NCBI GenBank assembly: GCA_010909165.1
Contig: VJWM01000025.1
Span: forward strand, 372,001 to 436,000
Source of the DNA: Anthoceros angustus
Taxonomy: Eukaryota; Streptophyta; Anthocerotopsida; Anthocerotales; Anthocerotaceae
Length of the DNA: 64,000 nt
Reading direction: 5' to 3'
The position numbers were made by a program, and so were the translations under genes. Below are positions 36,319-48,400 of this stretch, one piece after another. Below the pieces are notes generated by a model. The model made no database searches. It had not been told where the DNA came from and worked only from the letters and a program-made list of their open reading frames with translations. How positions within the stretch are numbered: position 1 is the stretch's first letter; each line of letters starts with the position of its first letter.

Positions 36319-39210
36319 TCAATGCCGATCTCTGCACGAGCAAGAGCCGTTCAGAAAACGGTGTACCCGATGTGCATCTCTGACGATGATCTCTCGCTGC
36401 TCCAGCCGTGACATGATCTTGGTACTACTGTGACAGTCATTGCACATACGAAGATTCTTGGTGACCAGTAGAGTTGAGCCGTCGGGAGTGTTCAGCAGCC
36501 CATACGCCAAGGCAAGCTTTTCCGCATGTCCACACAATGCATCTTGCTTTTCTTGCTCGGACATGAACTTGAGCACCAACTCGGTTTGCGGCACATGCCC
36601 TCCTTCTTCCTTCAGCCTCGTATTCACACTCTTCACCTTCCATGATATGTCTGACCTCTCTTCCCCAACTGTGAACTCGTGTACCTTCCTCTGCACTTCA
36701 ATGTATGCCTTTGCAGGCTTCTTCCAGGCACCTGCAGACTTTCTCAGTCGTTCTATGTTATCCACATCCTTCCACCTGCTGGCATTCGCATAAATGCTCC
36801 CCAACAACACATAGTAGCTTGCATTAGCTGGGTCCAAAGAAATGAGATGGTCAAAACATCTTTTCCCACGCTCCGCATCATTATGGCTCTTGCAGGCACT
36901 CAGCAAAGATGTCCACCCCACCACATGCTCCGGAAATGGCATGGTTTGCAGGAGATGTTCTGCCTCATCAAGACGCCCTGACCGTGCAAGAAGATCCACG
37001 ATGCAACCGTAGTGATTATCAGTTGGGTCCATGCCATAATCCTCCACCATCATCTTAAACACCTGCTGGCCCTCATCCACCAGCCCTGCATGACTGCATG
37101 CCACAAGAAGGCAGGTGAAGGTAGTCTCATCAGGCTTCACACCTTGCTGATGCATCTCTTCAAAGCACTTAATGGCCGTTTGTCCGTCACCATGTTCAGC
37201 AAAGCCATTGAGCAAACCACTCCACGTTACCACATCCCTGACAGGCATTCTGTTGAAAACTTGCCGAGCCTCATCCATGCTCCCACATTTAGCATACATG
37301 TGGACAAGACTATTGGCAACACACACATCATTGTCCAAGCCTCTTTCCCGGGCCTCTACATGGAGCTCTTTCCCCTGATGTAAGGCTCCTATGGTGGCAC
37401 ATGCTTGAAGGAGGCACACAATTGTAACATGATTCGCCAATGTGATTCCCTGCTGCTGCATTTGTGCATAGACAGAGAGGGCTTCTTGAGCAAAGCCTTG
37501 CTGTGCGTATCCTGCAATCATGGAAGTCCATGTCACCACATCTTTTGTGAGCAATCGGTCAAACACCCTGCGAGCGTCCTCCAAGCTGCCACATTTTGCG
37601 TACATGTCAACGAGACAGTTGCCAACTTGCACGTCCGCTTCCAGGCCCAGTTGACGAACCTGTGCATGAAGCTCCTTCCCCTCAAGCAGCAGACGCATGC
37701 TGGCACATGCTTGAAGCAAGCACACAAAGGTGACAGGACTGTCAGGACTGATGCCTTCCAGTTGCATACTTGAGTGCAGCGCAAGGGCTTCTTGGAAATG
37801 TCCTTGCTGTGCATATCCTGACAACATGGCCGTCCATGTAACCACATCTCTTCTGGGCAATCTGTCAAACACTCTCCGCGCATGCTCTAAGCTGCCGCAC
37901 TTAGCATACATGTTCACCAGGCTACTGCCTACAGAAGCATCAGCCTCCAGGCCTCTCTTACGAATCTGTGCATGAAGCTGCTCCCCCTGATGCAGGACTC
38001 TCATGCTGGCACATGCTTTGAGAAGACACACAAAAGTGACGTTGTCAGCTGGAAACATACCTTCCTGCTCCATGGTTGCATACAAGGCCAGAGCTTCTCC
38101 ACCAAGCCCCTGCTCTGTATATGCTGCAATCATGGTTGTCCATGTCACGATAGTTCTGGTGGGCAAACTGTCAAACACGTTGCGAGCATCTCGTACGCTC
38201 CCACATTTTGCATACATATGCACAAGGCTGTTGCCAACAAAAGTATTGGCCTTGACAGCACTGGCCAAGACATCCGCATGGACATCCTTGCCCGAAACCA
38301 GATCCCCAGCAGTGGCACACGCTTTGAGCACAGCCACAAAGATATGGTTGTCTGGCTTGACACTAGACTGACGCATCTGTCTATACAGTCTTATGGCTTC
38401 TGTGGGCTGCCCGTGTCGGGCATATGCCAAAATGATGGAAGACCACATGTAAGCGTTTGGTGAAGTGACTTTGGACAAGACCTGCAGTGCATCCTCCAAT
38501 CTCTCATGAGAAGCATACATAGCTATGACATGGTTGGCTAGGAAGGCGTTTGTCTCGTACCCACTAGTGACTGCTAGCGCATGTACTCGCCTACCTAGAA
38601 CCAGATTTTTTTGCACCGTACACCTCTTCAGGACACGATAGAAGAGAGAAACGGAAACATTGCATCCTCGCTTAACTAGAGAATCCAAGGCCTCAACCGC
38701 CTCTATCAGATTTCCCTCGTCAGAACTCTTGCTCAAGGCCTGACATACTGCATCTTCTCGATCCTTGGCCTGGTTGCAGGGGTGAGCGTTTCCAGAGGTA
38801 GATTCAGTGAATAGGGAGGCCGTAGGAGGTGTGGCTCGCCTCCTCCCAGAATCCCACCTGGCCAGTTGCGAGTCCACCCACTCAGGCTTGTCACAGTTGT
38901 TTAGCCACAGGCCCTCCTTGGAAGTCTTGTGCCTGAAATCTGGATACACGGAGCTTTCCTTTCCAGCCCTGTTGTCCCACCACTGCGTGGGATCCAAGAA
39001 CAAATCTTGCCACAAGACCTCCTGAACCTCCAAACCTGCTCGCTTGCCAGGTTGGCAGCAAGACCCACGGCTAACACCCCTCCTGGGCAAACCATGCTTG
39101 GCAGATACCACATGATGCGAGTGGTAATGCGCAGAGCTTGGCTGCATCACTGCATTCCTTGAATCCGATATTGCCAAGCCTAGCAATGGCGGCTGCAGCG
39201 GCACGGCCAT
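36319..39210 (-). CDS. PLS-class PPR protein with DYW:KP deaminase domain
   Basis: Intact single reading frame of 963 residues. Residues 1 to about 170 are a basic leader plus linker, plausible for organelle import. PPR motifs then run as repeating S (for example [20 protein letters not shown]), P (VVTWTSMIAGYAQQGFAQEA) and L ([20 protein letters not shown]) types to about residue 740. E1/E2 follow (WTSLLSACKSH; YVLLGSIYANASRWKDV). KKPAKAYIEV at about 830-839 has KP where most DYW proteins have PG. The deaminase has HAEKLALAYGLL (His and Glu at about 895 and 897), CNDCH (about 923-927), then HRFLNGSCSCRDRH at the very end. It belongs to the subgroup linked to U-to-C editing in hornworts, lycophytes and ferns; target and compartment are unknown. 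Its ATG is only 9 bp from the CTF8 stop, so Met22 is an alternative start. Confidence 0.93.
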   Translation of the reverse strand: MAVPLQPPLLGLAISDSRNAVMQPSSAHYHSHHVVSAKHGLPRRGVSRGSCCQPGKRAGLEVQEVLWQDLFLDPTQWWDNRAGKESSVYPDFRHKTSKEGLWLNNCDKPEWVDSQLARWDSGRRRATPPTASLFTESTSGNAHPCNQAKDREDAVCQALSKSSDEGNLIEAVEALDSLVKRGCNVSVSLFYRVLKRCTVQKNLVLGRRVHALAVTSGYETNAFLANHVIAMYASHERLEDALQVLSKVTSPNAYMWSSIILAYARHGQPTEAIRLYRQMRQSSVKPDNHIFVAVLKACATAGDLVSGKDVHADVLASAVKANTFVGNSLVHMYAKCGSVRDARNVFDSLPTRTIVTWTTMIAAYTEQGLGGEALALYATMEQEGMFPADNVTFVCLLKACASMRVLHQGEQLHAQIRKRGLEADASVGSSLVNMYAKCGSLEHARRVFDRLPRRDVVTWTAMLSGYAQQGHFQEALALHSSMQLEGISPDSPVTFVCLLQACASMRLLLEGKELHAQVRQLGLEADVQVGNCLVDMYAKCGSLEDARRVFDRLLTKDVVTWTSMIAGYAQQGFAQEALSVYAQMQQQGITLANHVTIVCLLQACATIGALHQGKELHVEARERGLDNDVCVANSLVHMYAKCGSMDEARQVFNRMPVRDVVTWSGLLNGFAEHGDGQTAIKCFEEMHQQGVKPDETTFTCLLVACSHAGLVDEGQQVFKMMVEDYGMDPTDNHYGCIVDLLARSGRLDEAEHLLQTMPFPEHVVGWTSLLSACKSHNDAERGKRCFDHLISLDPANASYYVLLGSIYANASRWKDVDNIERLRKSAGAWKKPAKAYIEVQRKVHEFTVGEERSDISWKVKSVNTRLKEEGGHVPQTELVLKFMSEQEKQDALCGHAEKLALAYGLLNTPDGSTLLVTKNLRMCNDCHSSTKIMSRLEQREIIVRDAHRVHRFLNGSCSCRDRH

Positions 39211-39219
39211 CTCTTCCGC

Positions 39220-39738
39220 CTAATCTAAACTGCAGCAGGGGACGCATCGGCGGCTGGCCGTGGCTTCTTGGCCTTCACTTCGGGCTCTGCGATCCATGCA
39301 TGGAAACGAGCAGCACATGAGCAAGCAAGGTCCATGGAAAATGAGACCAACAGTGGAAGGAAAGTGGCGAAGGGTCTCACTTGTGATGATAGCTCTGGGC
39401 CTGGACTTGAACAGAATCTTGTGTCTAATGATTCCCACGATGTTGAGTTGGGGGAAGCCATCGATGTCCATGGCATGAGCATCTGCATCACCAGCAGCAG
39501 CAGCAGGAGGCTGATCCAGAACCAACAGAGGCTTCCTCAGGGCAATCCGGCTGCCTTCCAGCTCATGGTAGCCCACAGTGAAGACAAACTTGTCTTGCCC
39601 TTTGCGGCACAGGGAGCCGATGTTCAGGTCGTGCAGATCGGCATTGTTCTGGATTTCCAACGACCCCTGCAGCTCCACGATGGCCCATTCCTTGCAAGAA
39701 TCAGCCGCGCCGCACTCGCACCTCACACGTATCTGCAT
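39220..39738 (-). CDS. CTF8: Chromosome transmission fidelity protein 8 (CTF8) homologue
   Basis: CTF8 with DCC1 and CTF18 forms the alternative clamp loader (CTF18-RFC) that loads PCNA and supports sister-chromatid cohesion. Exon 1 starts at ATG 39738: MQIRVRCECGAADSCKEWA, then IVELQGSLEIQ, IGSLCRKGQDKFVFTVGYHE, LEGSRIALRKPLLVLDQ and LNIVGIIRHKILFKSRPRAI, a full match in order to the family. A donor (CACAAG|GTGAGA, about 39380) leads to a short last exon starting near 39290. The C-terminus after the splice is uncertain: one phase ends at 39220 and another (KAKKPRPAADASPAAV) at 39225. The longer upstream reading from 39891 is not needed. It is divergent from the PDH E1-beta gene with 313 bp between start codons. 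Confidence 0.88.
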   Translation of the reverse strand: MQIRVRCECGAADSCKEWAIVELQGSLEIQNNADLHDLNIGSLCRKGQDKFVFTVGYHELEGSRIALRKPLLVLDQPPAAAAGDADAHAMDIDGFPQLNIVGIIRHKILFKSRPRAIITSETLRHFPSTVGLIFHGPCLLMCCSFPCMDRRARSEGQEATASRRCVPCCSLD

Positions 39739-40051
39739 CCTCGGCCGTTGCCCGGGCTGGCGAGAAGGTGCCCAAATCGGAAAGTGATGGCGGAAGCAAC
39801 AGCAGCCCACAAACCCGTACCGGTGGGTGAGACAGGCGACAAGAGCGAGGAGGCGGGCGAGCCACCCCAGGCTCCAGGCGCATGCATGCAACTACTCCCA
39901 CCTGCCAGCAAACAGTCCCAGCAGACGCAGCCTCAGGATGGCCGTCAAGCTTGTCACCACCTGCACCTCTCGAGCCTTACTTTAGGCCCCGCCTCGGAAG
40001 GTCTCACATCCCCCTTGCTGCTTCCTTTCTACCTTCCCCTGCCTTCCAGCC
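39739..40051. promoter_or_regulatory. Compact bidirectional promoter interval (CTF8 / PDH E1-beta)
   Basis: The 313 bp between two divergent start codons must hold both 5' UTRs and core promoters unless one gene has a distant first exon. GC-rich, no obvious TATA box on either side. This is inferred from gene positions only. Confidence 0.5.
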
Positions 40052-41658
40052 ATGGCGTCCCAGGCGGCTCTCGCTCCTGCTGCTGCTGCTACCGTCACCG
40101 GTGCCGGCCTGGCTGCTTCCGCGTCTTCTCACGTGTCCTCACTGCGAGTGGCTCCCCCGCTGCTGGCCTCTCCAAGTGAGTAGTTCCTAGATCGATCAGT
40201 GTTCTCTGCGCTGCTGCTTCATCTGATGCTCGTCTTGCAGCAGGCCCGTTACCTTGCTTGACACCAGAAAGCACTGGTTTCTTGCTTGCAGGATCCGCGA
40301 AAATCGCTCTGGTAGTCAAATCTGAAGCATCTGTTGGTGGATCACCTTCTATCGGCTTTGCGTCGAAATCTGCTTCCGGCTCGTCATCATCAAGAAGCTT
40401 TGCGACAAGAGCTGTTGCTGCTGTGAGTGCCCTGTCTACCAGTGGACGTGTGTGGCTGGACGTTTGTTTGGATGTCACAAAGCAGGGACTGACCTGATTC
40501 TGCTGGCGGTAGGGGAAACTCGAAGCTGCTGCAGGTGCTAAGAGTCAAGCTCCTCCCGGCAAGGCAGGGCCAGGGTGAGCAGCGTCGATTTCTCACATGA
40601 TTCGTGTGCAGCTGGATTGCATGCATGTGGACCTTTGAATGGATTCTTAGGATAGGATTTTGATGTGTTGATGTTGCTGTGACAGCCATGAGCTTCTCAT
40701 GTTCGAGGCTCTCCGGGAAGGTCTGGAAGAGGAGATGGAGCGGGATCCCACAGTGTGTGTCATGGGAGAGGATGTAGGTCACTATGGTGGCTCTTACAAG
40801 GTGACCAAGGGCTTTGCTGAAAAGTTTGGTGACTGGCGTGTGCTGGACACTCCCATCGCCGAGAACTCCTTCACTGGAATGGCCATCGGAGCTGCCATGA
40901 CTGGATTGAGGCCGGTGATCGAAGGCATGAACATGGGCTTCTTGTTACTGGCATACAACCAGATAGCCAACAACTGTGGCATGCTGCATTACACGTCAGG
41001 GGGACAGTTCACCATCCCCGTGGTCATCAGGGGCCCTGGTGGAGTCGGAAGGCAACTCGGAGCAGAGCACTCGCAGCGGCTGGAGTCGTATTTCCAGTCT
41101 GTACCTGGACTCCAGATGGTTGCCTGCTCCACGCCGTACAACGCCAAAGGGCTCATGAAGGCCGCTATTCGGAGCGAGAACCCTGTCATTCTCTTCGAGC
41201 ATGTGCTCTTGTACAATCTCAAGGAGCGGATTCCGGATGAGGAATACGTATGCTGCCTTGAAGAGGCGGAGCTGGTGCGTCCAGGACAGGATATCACCAT
41301 CTTGACTTACTCTCGGATGAGGCATCATGTGTTGCAGGCTGCCAAGACTTTGGTGAACAAGGGCTATGATCCTGAGATCATCGACATCCGCTCCCTGAAG
41401 CCGTTTGATCTCCACACCATTGGCAACTCAGTGAAGAAAACTCACAAGGTCCTCATTGTGGAGGAGTGCATGAGAACTGGCGGGATTGGTGCAAGTCTGA
41501 GGGCTGCTATTATGGAAAACTTTTTCGACTATCTGGATGGACCCATCGGCTGCTTGTCTTCGCAGGACGTGCCCACACCATACTCTGGCCCACTGGAGGA
41601 ACTGACGGTGGTGCAGCCCCATCAGATAGTCACGGCTGTAGAAACTCTGTGCCAATAG
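40052..41658 (+). CDS. PDHB: Pyruvate dehydrogenase E1 component subunit beta, chloroplastic
   Basis: E1-beta pairs with E1-alpha as the thiamine-diphosphate-dependent first enzyme of the plastid pyruvate dehydrogenase complex, making acetyl-CoA for fatty acid synthesis. Exons 40052-40175, 40292-40422, 40513-40574 and 40686-41658 join in phase to about 429 residues. The first 100 residues are Ala/Ser-rich and basic, a typical chloroplast transit peptide ([20 protein letters not shown]). The mature part begins [20 protein letters not shown]. It has [40 protein letters not shown], the [19 protein letters not shown] loop, and [20 protein letters not shown] near the end. The plastid type is preferred over the mitochondrial one by these motifs and the transit peptide. 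No damage seen. Confidence 0.96.
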
Positions 41659-42457
41659 CCCAGCACATCCATTTTTGATTTGAAGACCATTCTTTTTTCA
41701 GGACCCCTCAGCTGCTATTTATGCATCCTCAGTCCGAGAACAACCGACAGGATGGAAGAACGTGGTGCCTACCTGCATCACTTGAAAGAACAGAGTTCAA
41801 ACACCCGTAGTCTGCATCTGCTCAGAAAATTGCCGTTTACAAATTTAACACTTACCTGCTACCTGGACAATGCAAATTTCTGTGCCGTTGAAGCAGGTTG
41901 AGAAGCTGCCAGGAATGTTGCAATCTGCACTCCACGGCCATGAGTCAATCTAGCATATCAACACGCTAGTCTCTGTCTGTAGAATGTGTCGGTGGGTAAC
42001 ACACACCTCAACTGCGGGAATACATGTGTGGGTGCTGTTGCCTAGATGATCATTGCACCACTATCATGTCAGAGCCTGGAGCAGGTCTCTTGTTCTGTCT
42101 GTGGTGGCTAGTAACATTGACTTGGATCCGACCGCCATCCAGCTTGATTTTAGTGCGTTGGCTGTCTCCTTTGGCGTTTGAGGGACCTGGGTGACAACAA
42201 CGCTTGCTGTCACGACCAGTAGCCTCTGCGCGCAGGTTCCGTAGGAGCATGCATGTTGATGCCAAATTGGCGGGAGACAAGATACCTGTTATGTCTTTGC
42301 CAGATTGTTCTCCGGGATGCGTGGAAGCCCAAGTTGCTTCACCCAATTCCCTGTCATGGACTGGACAACCTTTCCTCGCGTTCCCCTGGAAGCCAAGGTA
42401 CATTCAGTCGGGAAACGAGAGACGAGCAACGTAGGAAGCACATGCATCCGTTTCCCA
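41659..42457. other. Intergenic, 3' regions of two convergent genes
   Basis: Between the PDH E1-beta stop and the approximate 3' end of the coiled-coil gene. Open frames here do not resemble known proteins. Confidence 0.45.
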
Positions 42458-45400
42458 TCACCGTACCTGCCGTACAGGGATGGACTGCTCGTGCCCTTGC
42501 CCTGATCCGTGGTCACTGTAAAGGTGTCCACGCGCGTGATCGTAAGAGTCAGCTCCAGGGCTAGCTGCGCTTCCAGGCCTTCGAGCAAGCATGCGAAACA
42601 CTTTCACAAGCTCCACACCTGACCAGGGCCCATCCAGTTTCACATGAGATGCATTCAGCAGCACAAAACTGCAGGCTCCCCATCAGGCCCCGCTTTACCT
42701 AAAGCTGCACACTTGTTTTCAGCGCATGCTGCTCCTTCCAGTGCTGCTTGCACAGCAACGCTGACATGCTCCACCTTTCCATCCAGCAGCCTGTGAAGCA
42801 AGCAGGGGAAAGCGTCAGATGGCTGGACCTGTGTCACCAGCAAACAGTTTTTTTTGTCTTGTGACAACATGCCCGACCTGAGATTACTGAATGTCGCTGA
42901 TGCAACATTCTCAAGACGAGTCTCCAGGTTGGAGATCCTGTTGGACACACTCATGCCTCCAGAGTTATCAGCATGGTCCAAACTATGGCCATCACCCACA
43001 TCTCCTTGCAGCAGCTCGGTGTGAGAAGCGTCTGTCCGGTCACCGTCCATCCTGAAGGGAACACTGACACTTATACCACCACCTGCAATTATCGTTCTCT
43101 AATGAGCAATCAAGGTTTTGCAGCTCCGGGACTCTTCGATCTACTGCACAGGCATGTCAATCACCTTTGTGTTGGATGCTGAGAACTTCGTGACGACTGT
43201 TGGCATCCGCTCCAGCACCTCTCTTCTCAATGTGCTCCAGTCGTAAAGACACTCCCTCTCCACCACCTACCCACAGGCAGTAACATGATACCAACCACAA
43301 TCACAAAGGGTGCGCAAAAGGCGAAATGAGCAACCCGACAGAGTCAGCTCATGCATGCATACCCAATTGCCCCGTTGAAGCATCCACCGTCTTGTTCTCA
43401 AGAACACATAGACGAAGTGATTCTTCTCTGGTTGTCACATCTTAATCACAAGCAGAGAAGCAAGTCAGGGAATCCGGGGCTGAATTTTTGACTTTCTTGC
43501 ACTAAACTGCTTTCCATAGATCACTGACCTTGAGTTGGATTCCCAGCCACCCTTTCAGGCTGTGCTGCTGTTATTGCCTTTAGAGACTGTTGTGCTCCAC
43601 TTACTTCATCTATCCTGAACGCCAGTTGCCGCAATTCGTCCTTAATAGCTTCCTGGTCCTGTTCAAGTTTTTGTGCCATCGAGAATGTTGGATCCTCCTC
43701 AGCCGAGGCCGAGGTGACAGCCAGGGTATTTCTCTTTTCAGCTTCCCTACTACGAGCAAGGGAAGCCATGTCCTGTTCCAGCTGTTGGTGCAGCTGAAGG
43801 CTCTTTCTCCTCACACCTTCCATTTCAGACTGGAACTTCTCAACCTCTTCCTGCAGCTGCAAGCTCTTTCTCCTCGCAGTTTCCATTTCGAAATGAAAGT
43901 CAGACACTGCTTTACCAGCCAATGCTGCGGTTGACTCGATTTCCTTGGCCGTACCTTTAACCTGCAGGCACACACACACACACACACACACAAAACAAGC
44001 GAGGCTTAGCTCTGAGCCTGCTGCCAGTGTGCTACATTACACAGCAGTCAGTGCCACAGCAGAGAACAACATGACACTGCATCAGGAATCTGCTTGTACC
44101 TTCATGATCTCCTTCTCCAAATTTTCTTGCAGCATGAGGCTCTTCCGCTTGGCCTGACCCATCTCAGTGCTGAAAGATCCAACAACCTCTTGCAAGACAT
44201 TGCCAACCTTCTCCGAAGATGTCCGTGCTTCAGCAACAGCTGCAACAGCTAAGTCCCTTTGCTGTTGCACATCCACACTTGCTCTTCTAGCTTCCGCAAT
44301 CAAGCCTTCCTGAAGCTCAACAGTTTTTCTCCTGGCATTCGCCATCTCGTTGCTGAACGAGCCCATAACTTGTTCCAGCACCTCGCTAGCACGAGATGCT
44401 GCTTGACAAGCTTCAGCCGCAGCTGCTGTTGCCCTATCACGGTCTTTCTCAGTACGTTTCAATGCATTACCTACTTCCTCTGCTACTTCCTTCATCAGTC
44501 ACAACAATTGTTGTCACCAAACAAGGTGGCCGTAAGAGAAGATACAGCAACACCCCCCTCAAATGATTGTCATACCTGAACTTCCAACACTCCATTCTTG
44601 ATACAATCCACATCACTCTTGAGAGCAGAGGTCATGCAGTCTGTCTTGTCCTTCAATCCAGACACCCTTTTCTGCACCTCAGCCTTCAGAATTCCAGCCA
44701 CCTCATGCTTATTGGCCTCACAGATGTCTATCACTTGGCCTCGAATGAGGCTACTCTCCCTTTCCAAAAGCCCTCGCACGTGGCCTCTCTCGGCCTCCAC
44801 CAACCGTTGTAAGTATGAATTGCTGTCCAGATCGCACATCACACTACCACTGCGCCCTTTCCCATGCTCCTTCATCTGTTGCCTCACCTCATCCAGCTCC
44901 TCCCTACCACAATCACAAAATCGTTGTTCATGACCTGTCCGGTCAGGGGTACCATCATTCTAAAAGCTGATGATATCAACCAAGGCTACACCTCACCTGA
45001 AGCGCTCAAGCTCATCCAGCATGAACTTCCTTGGCATTTGCCCTGAGCAGGGCATGCTGCTGCCGTCACCCCCCTTTTCCAGAAGCTGCTGCTTCTGAAA
45101 ATCGCTCCATTGATTCTCCAGAGCATGGATCCGCTCCCGACAACACCTCTTGACGCCGTACAGATCCGATCTCACTTCCTCCAACCCTCCCAGGTACATC
45201 TGTGAAAGAGCCTCCACCCGTTCCATGATGAGCAGTTTTTCACGTGAACCTTCACGTTTGCAGCCTCCAGTTCTCTGCCATGCACCAACACCACCCACAA
45301 AGTAACCATTATTGGCGATGACATTGGGCATAATTTGAAGTGCAAGTGAAGGGATGCAGAGCCAAGGTGTGTGACATACCGGCCGAAGCTCAATGTCGTC

Positions 45401-48400
45401 CACAATTCTCCTGAACTCGTCCATTTCAAGTTTCCGTTTGATGTCATCTTTCTCGAGTCTTGACACAACTTTCCTGATGTGTTTGCTCTCTGCCCTGAGG
45501 GCGTCCTCAAGCTTCTTCAGCCCTTGCGATTCCAGCTTTACCTCAGATGCTACTCTTCTGATGTGTTGAAGGTGCTTCCGGAAATAGCCATTGGGATTGT
45601 CAATGGCATCAGTGATCTTGCCCTCCAGCTTTTCTTCCATCAAGTATTCCAGCTCCTTTTTCAGGTCGGCTTTGGTCTCAGAAACTTCAGCATGGTGATC
45701 TGCATGCATCTCTCATAACCAAGAACGAATGTGAGACAAGACCCCAGCTTGCAGGAGGAAGAAGCAGTAGACATCTAGATGGAGGCAGGTCTGCGTCTGC
45801 TGAAAGTTTTTTCTCACTGGGGCTTTCAAATGCTAGTATGCAGTGACTCGACAGGGAGGAGCCAGAGGAGGGGCCCCTTCAAGGACGCAGGCAGGCAACC
45901 ATACCTGTCAGAAATGTCTGAACTTCCGACATAAACACCTTCTTGCTGGCATCCCTGACAAAGGACCCTATCTCTGATTTAAAGCATCTCATTTCATCCA
46001 TCAGCCTTTCTCTGCAGCACTCATCTGTCTCAACTTTCTCTGCAACGATCTGATCGATTTTTAATCTCAATTCTCCTGCCAGCCTCCTCTTCATATCCAC
46101 AAGCTCCTCCTCCGTCTCATCTTTCAAGCATTCAAGCTCCTTTTCTAAACCCACCACCCTGCCTCTCCAGCCCTCACCTTCCACATCGATCCGAATCCTA
46201 AAACCCTCTACGGACCCCTTCAGCTCGCCCACAAGTCTGTTCAAACTGGAGATCTTTTTCTCGTACACCTCATTCTGTACACTTTGCAGCTTGTGCGCCA
46301 CAAACGATACCAGCCGATTGCCGAGGTAATCAGGGTTGTCCTTGTGCGCTTCTACTGCACTGGGGATGGCGTCCATGTTTTTTATGCAATTCTTTTTTAG
46401 CTCTTTCTGCAGCTGGCACCAGGAGTGATCTTCTGCATCACCACTTCTTGAGCTGCTAGTCACTTTGTCGCTCAAGTCAATGAAGAAATAAGATGGTGGG
46501 GGTAGCTTTGATTTCGTGGGCTTGCATCTGGTGTCCACATTGGCGTCCAGACCACAACAGTCTGGCTGCTGGCCTTGCTTTGTAGGGCTGCCTGCCCTCT
46601 TTGCAGCAGTAGGAGAAAGGGCACGTCTACCTAAAACTTCCTCAAGCTTCGGCTCCATCTCCGGAGTTGTTGCTGTTGTTGTTGTTTCACGGATCCCAAA
46701 GCAACTAGTGGTGCTGGATTCTGAAAGAGCAACTCCACCACCGACAAGACGAGAATCAAGAGTTGGGTGGGGGAAGGATGTGGGGAGTGTGATGGGAGGA
46801 GAGCAAGGGCAGGATGTACTGGACAACTCGGCAGCAGCCATAGGAGGCCTGTGGAGGTCAGCAGGGCGTGCACAAGGATGAGTCCGGCCAGGCCCACCGT
46901 TATCCCTCTTCTTCTGGCTCAGCTTTCTGGCGTAGTGAGACAGAGAAAGAGATGACATAGAAGCCTCTTGATCATCATCATCATCATCGCCATCACCAGC
47001 AGCAGATCCGGAAGAAGAATGAGAAGAGGGAGAAGGCGATGAAGCAGATGAGCAGCAGTCGTTGCGGGATTTTGCAGAAGCAGGCTTCTTCTTGTATATG
47101 TTCCCCCTGGCAGTGCGTCCTCTCAGTTTGCCAGAATGAGGAGATGCTTCTTTTGCCTTTACACCGTCCAGTATTCTGCTGCATTGCAGAAAATTGACCA
47201 CTTTCTCCCTCTCTGCGGCCAGCTGGTTCGGCGACAGAACCGGCTCGTGCAGAATTCCGACAGGAGGAGGAGCATGAGCCGCAGCGACCGGCTGTGTACT
47301 ACTTGCATCGTCCTCCTCCACAACCGAATGGTCACCACCTGGCTGCGCGCCTGTGGCAGCAGGTGCAGCAGAGTGAGTCGACCTTGGACCTCTTGGAATG
47401 GCTTGAGCAGGCCGATACTTGGATTCTTGCGCCCTGCCCTGCAAGGCCCTCAATTCTGCCCTGAACCTTTCACATTCTTCGCGCACCCATGCATTCTGGT
47501 GCGCTGCTGCCGCCGCCTGTTGAACCTGGTGAGCTTTCTTGTCCTCGCGCTGGCCAGCTTCAGTTCCAACTCCAGTTCCAGCCTGGGCAAGTGGTTTGGG
47601 GCATTGATCTGTGGAGGAGACGCTGGAGCCCTTGGGTGCAGGCAGCCCTAGCCCTAGCTCTAGCCCGAGCCCGAGCCCTTGGCGTGTGGAGAGGCGAGCA
47701 TCCTCAGAGTCATACTCACCACCTGCCTTGGCTTTCCTCTTGTCCCAAAAAGGCTGGCAGCGGGGCACCTTGGAGACGTGAAATCCAGAGTGATCCACTC
47801 TGGTTTTCTTACTGCAACTGGGCTTCAATCCTGAGGGATTTATCTCCCAGGAGTGGTGGTTGTTGTTGTTGTCTCCAACTGCTGCTGCTGCTGGCTTGAA
47901 GCAACCTGAAGGAAGAGGAGGCTTGGAAGCAGCAGCTGCTGATGCTGCTCCTGCTCCTACTTCACCAATTCCTTCCTTGTCATTGTCGTTGTTATGCCTG
48001 TCGGTGGTAGAGCCCTGGCCCGGGCTTCTACTCCTCAGCCTCTTCTCTAAATGTCCCTCCTCTCGGCCTGTCCTGTCTCTTCCCTTTCCCTTTCATCAAA
48101 ATGGCGTGTGGAGGCGAGCATCCTCAGAGTCATACTCACCACCTGCCTTGGCTTTCCTCTTGTCCCAAAAAGGCTGGCAGCGGGGCACCTTGGAGACGTG
48201 AAATCCAGAGTGATCCACTCTGGTTTTCTTACTGCAACTGGGCTTCAATCCTGAGGGATTTATCTCCCAGGAGTGGTGGTTGTTGTTGTCTCCAACTGCT
48301 GCTGCTGCTGGCTTGAAGCAACCTGAAGGAAGAGGCTTGGAAGCAGCAGCTGCTGATGCTGCTCCTGCTCCTACTTCACCAATTCCTTCCTTGTCATTGT

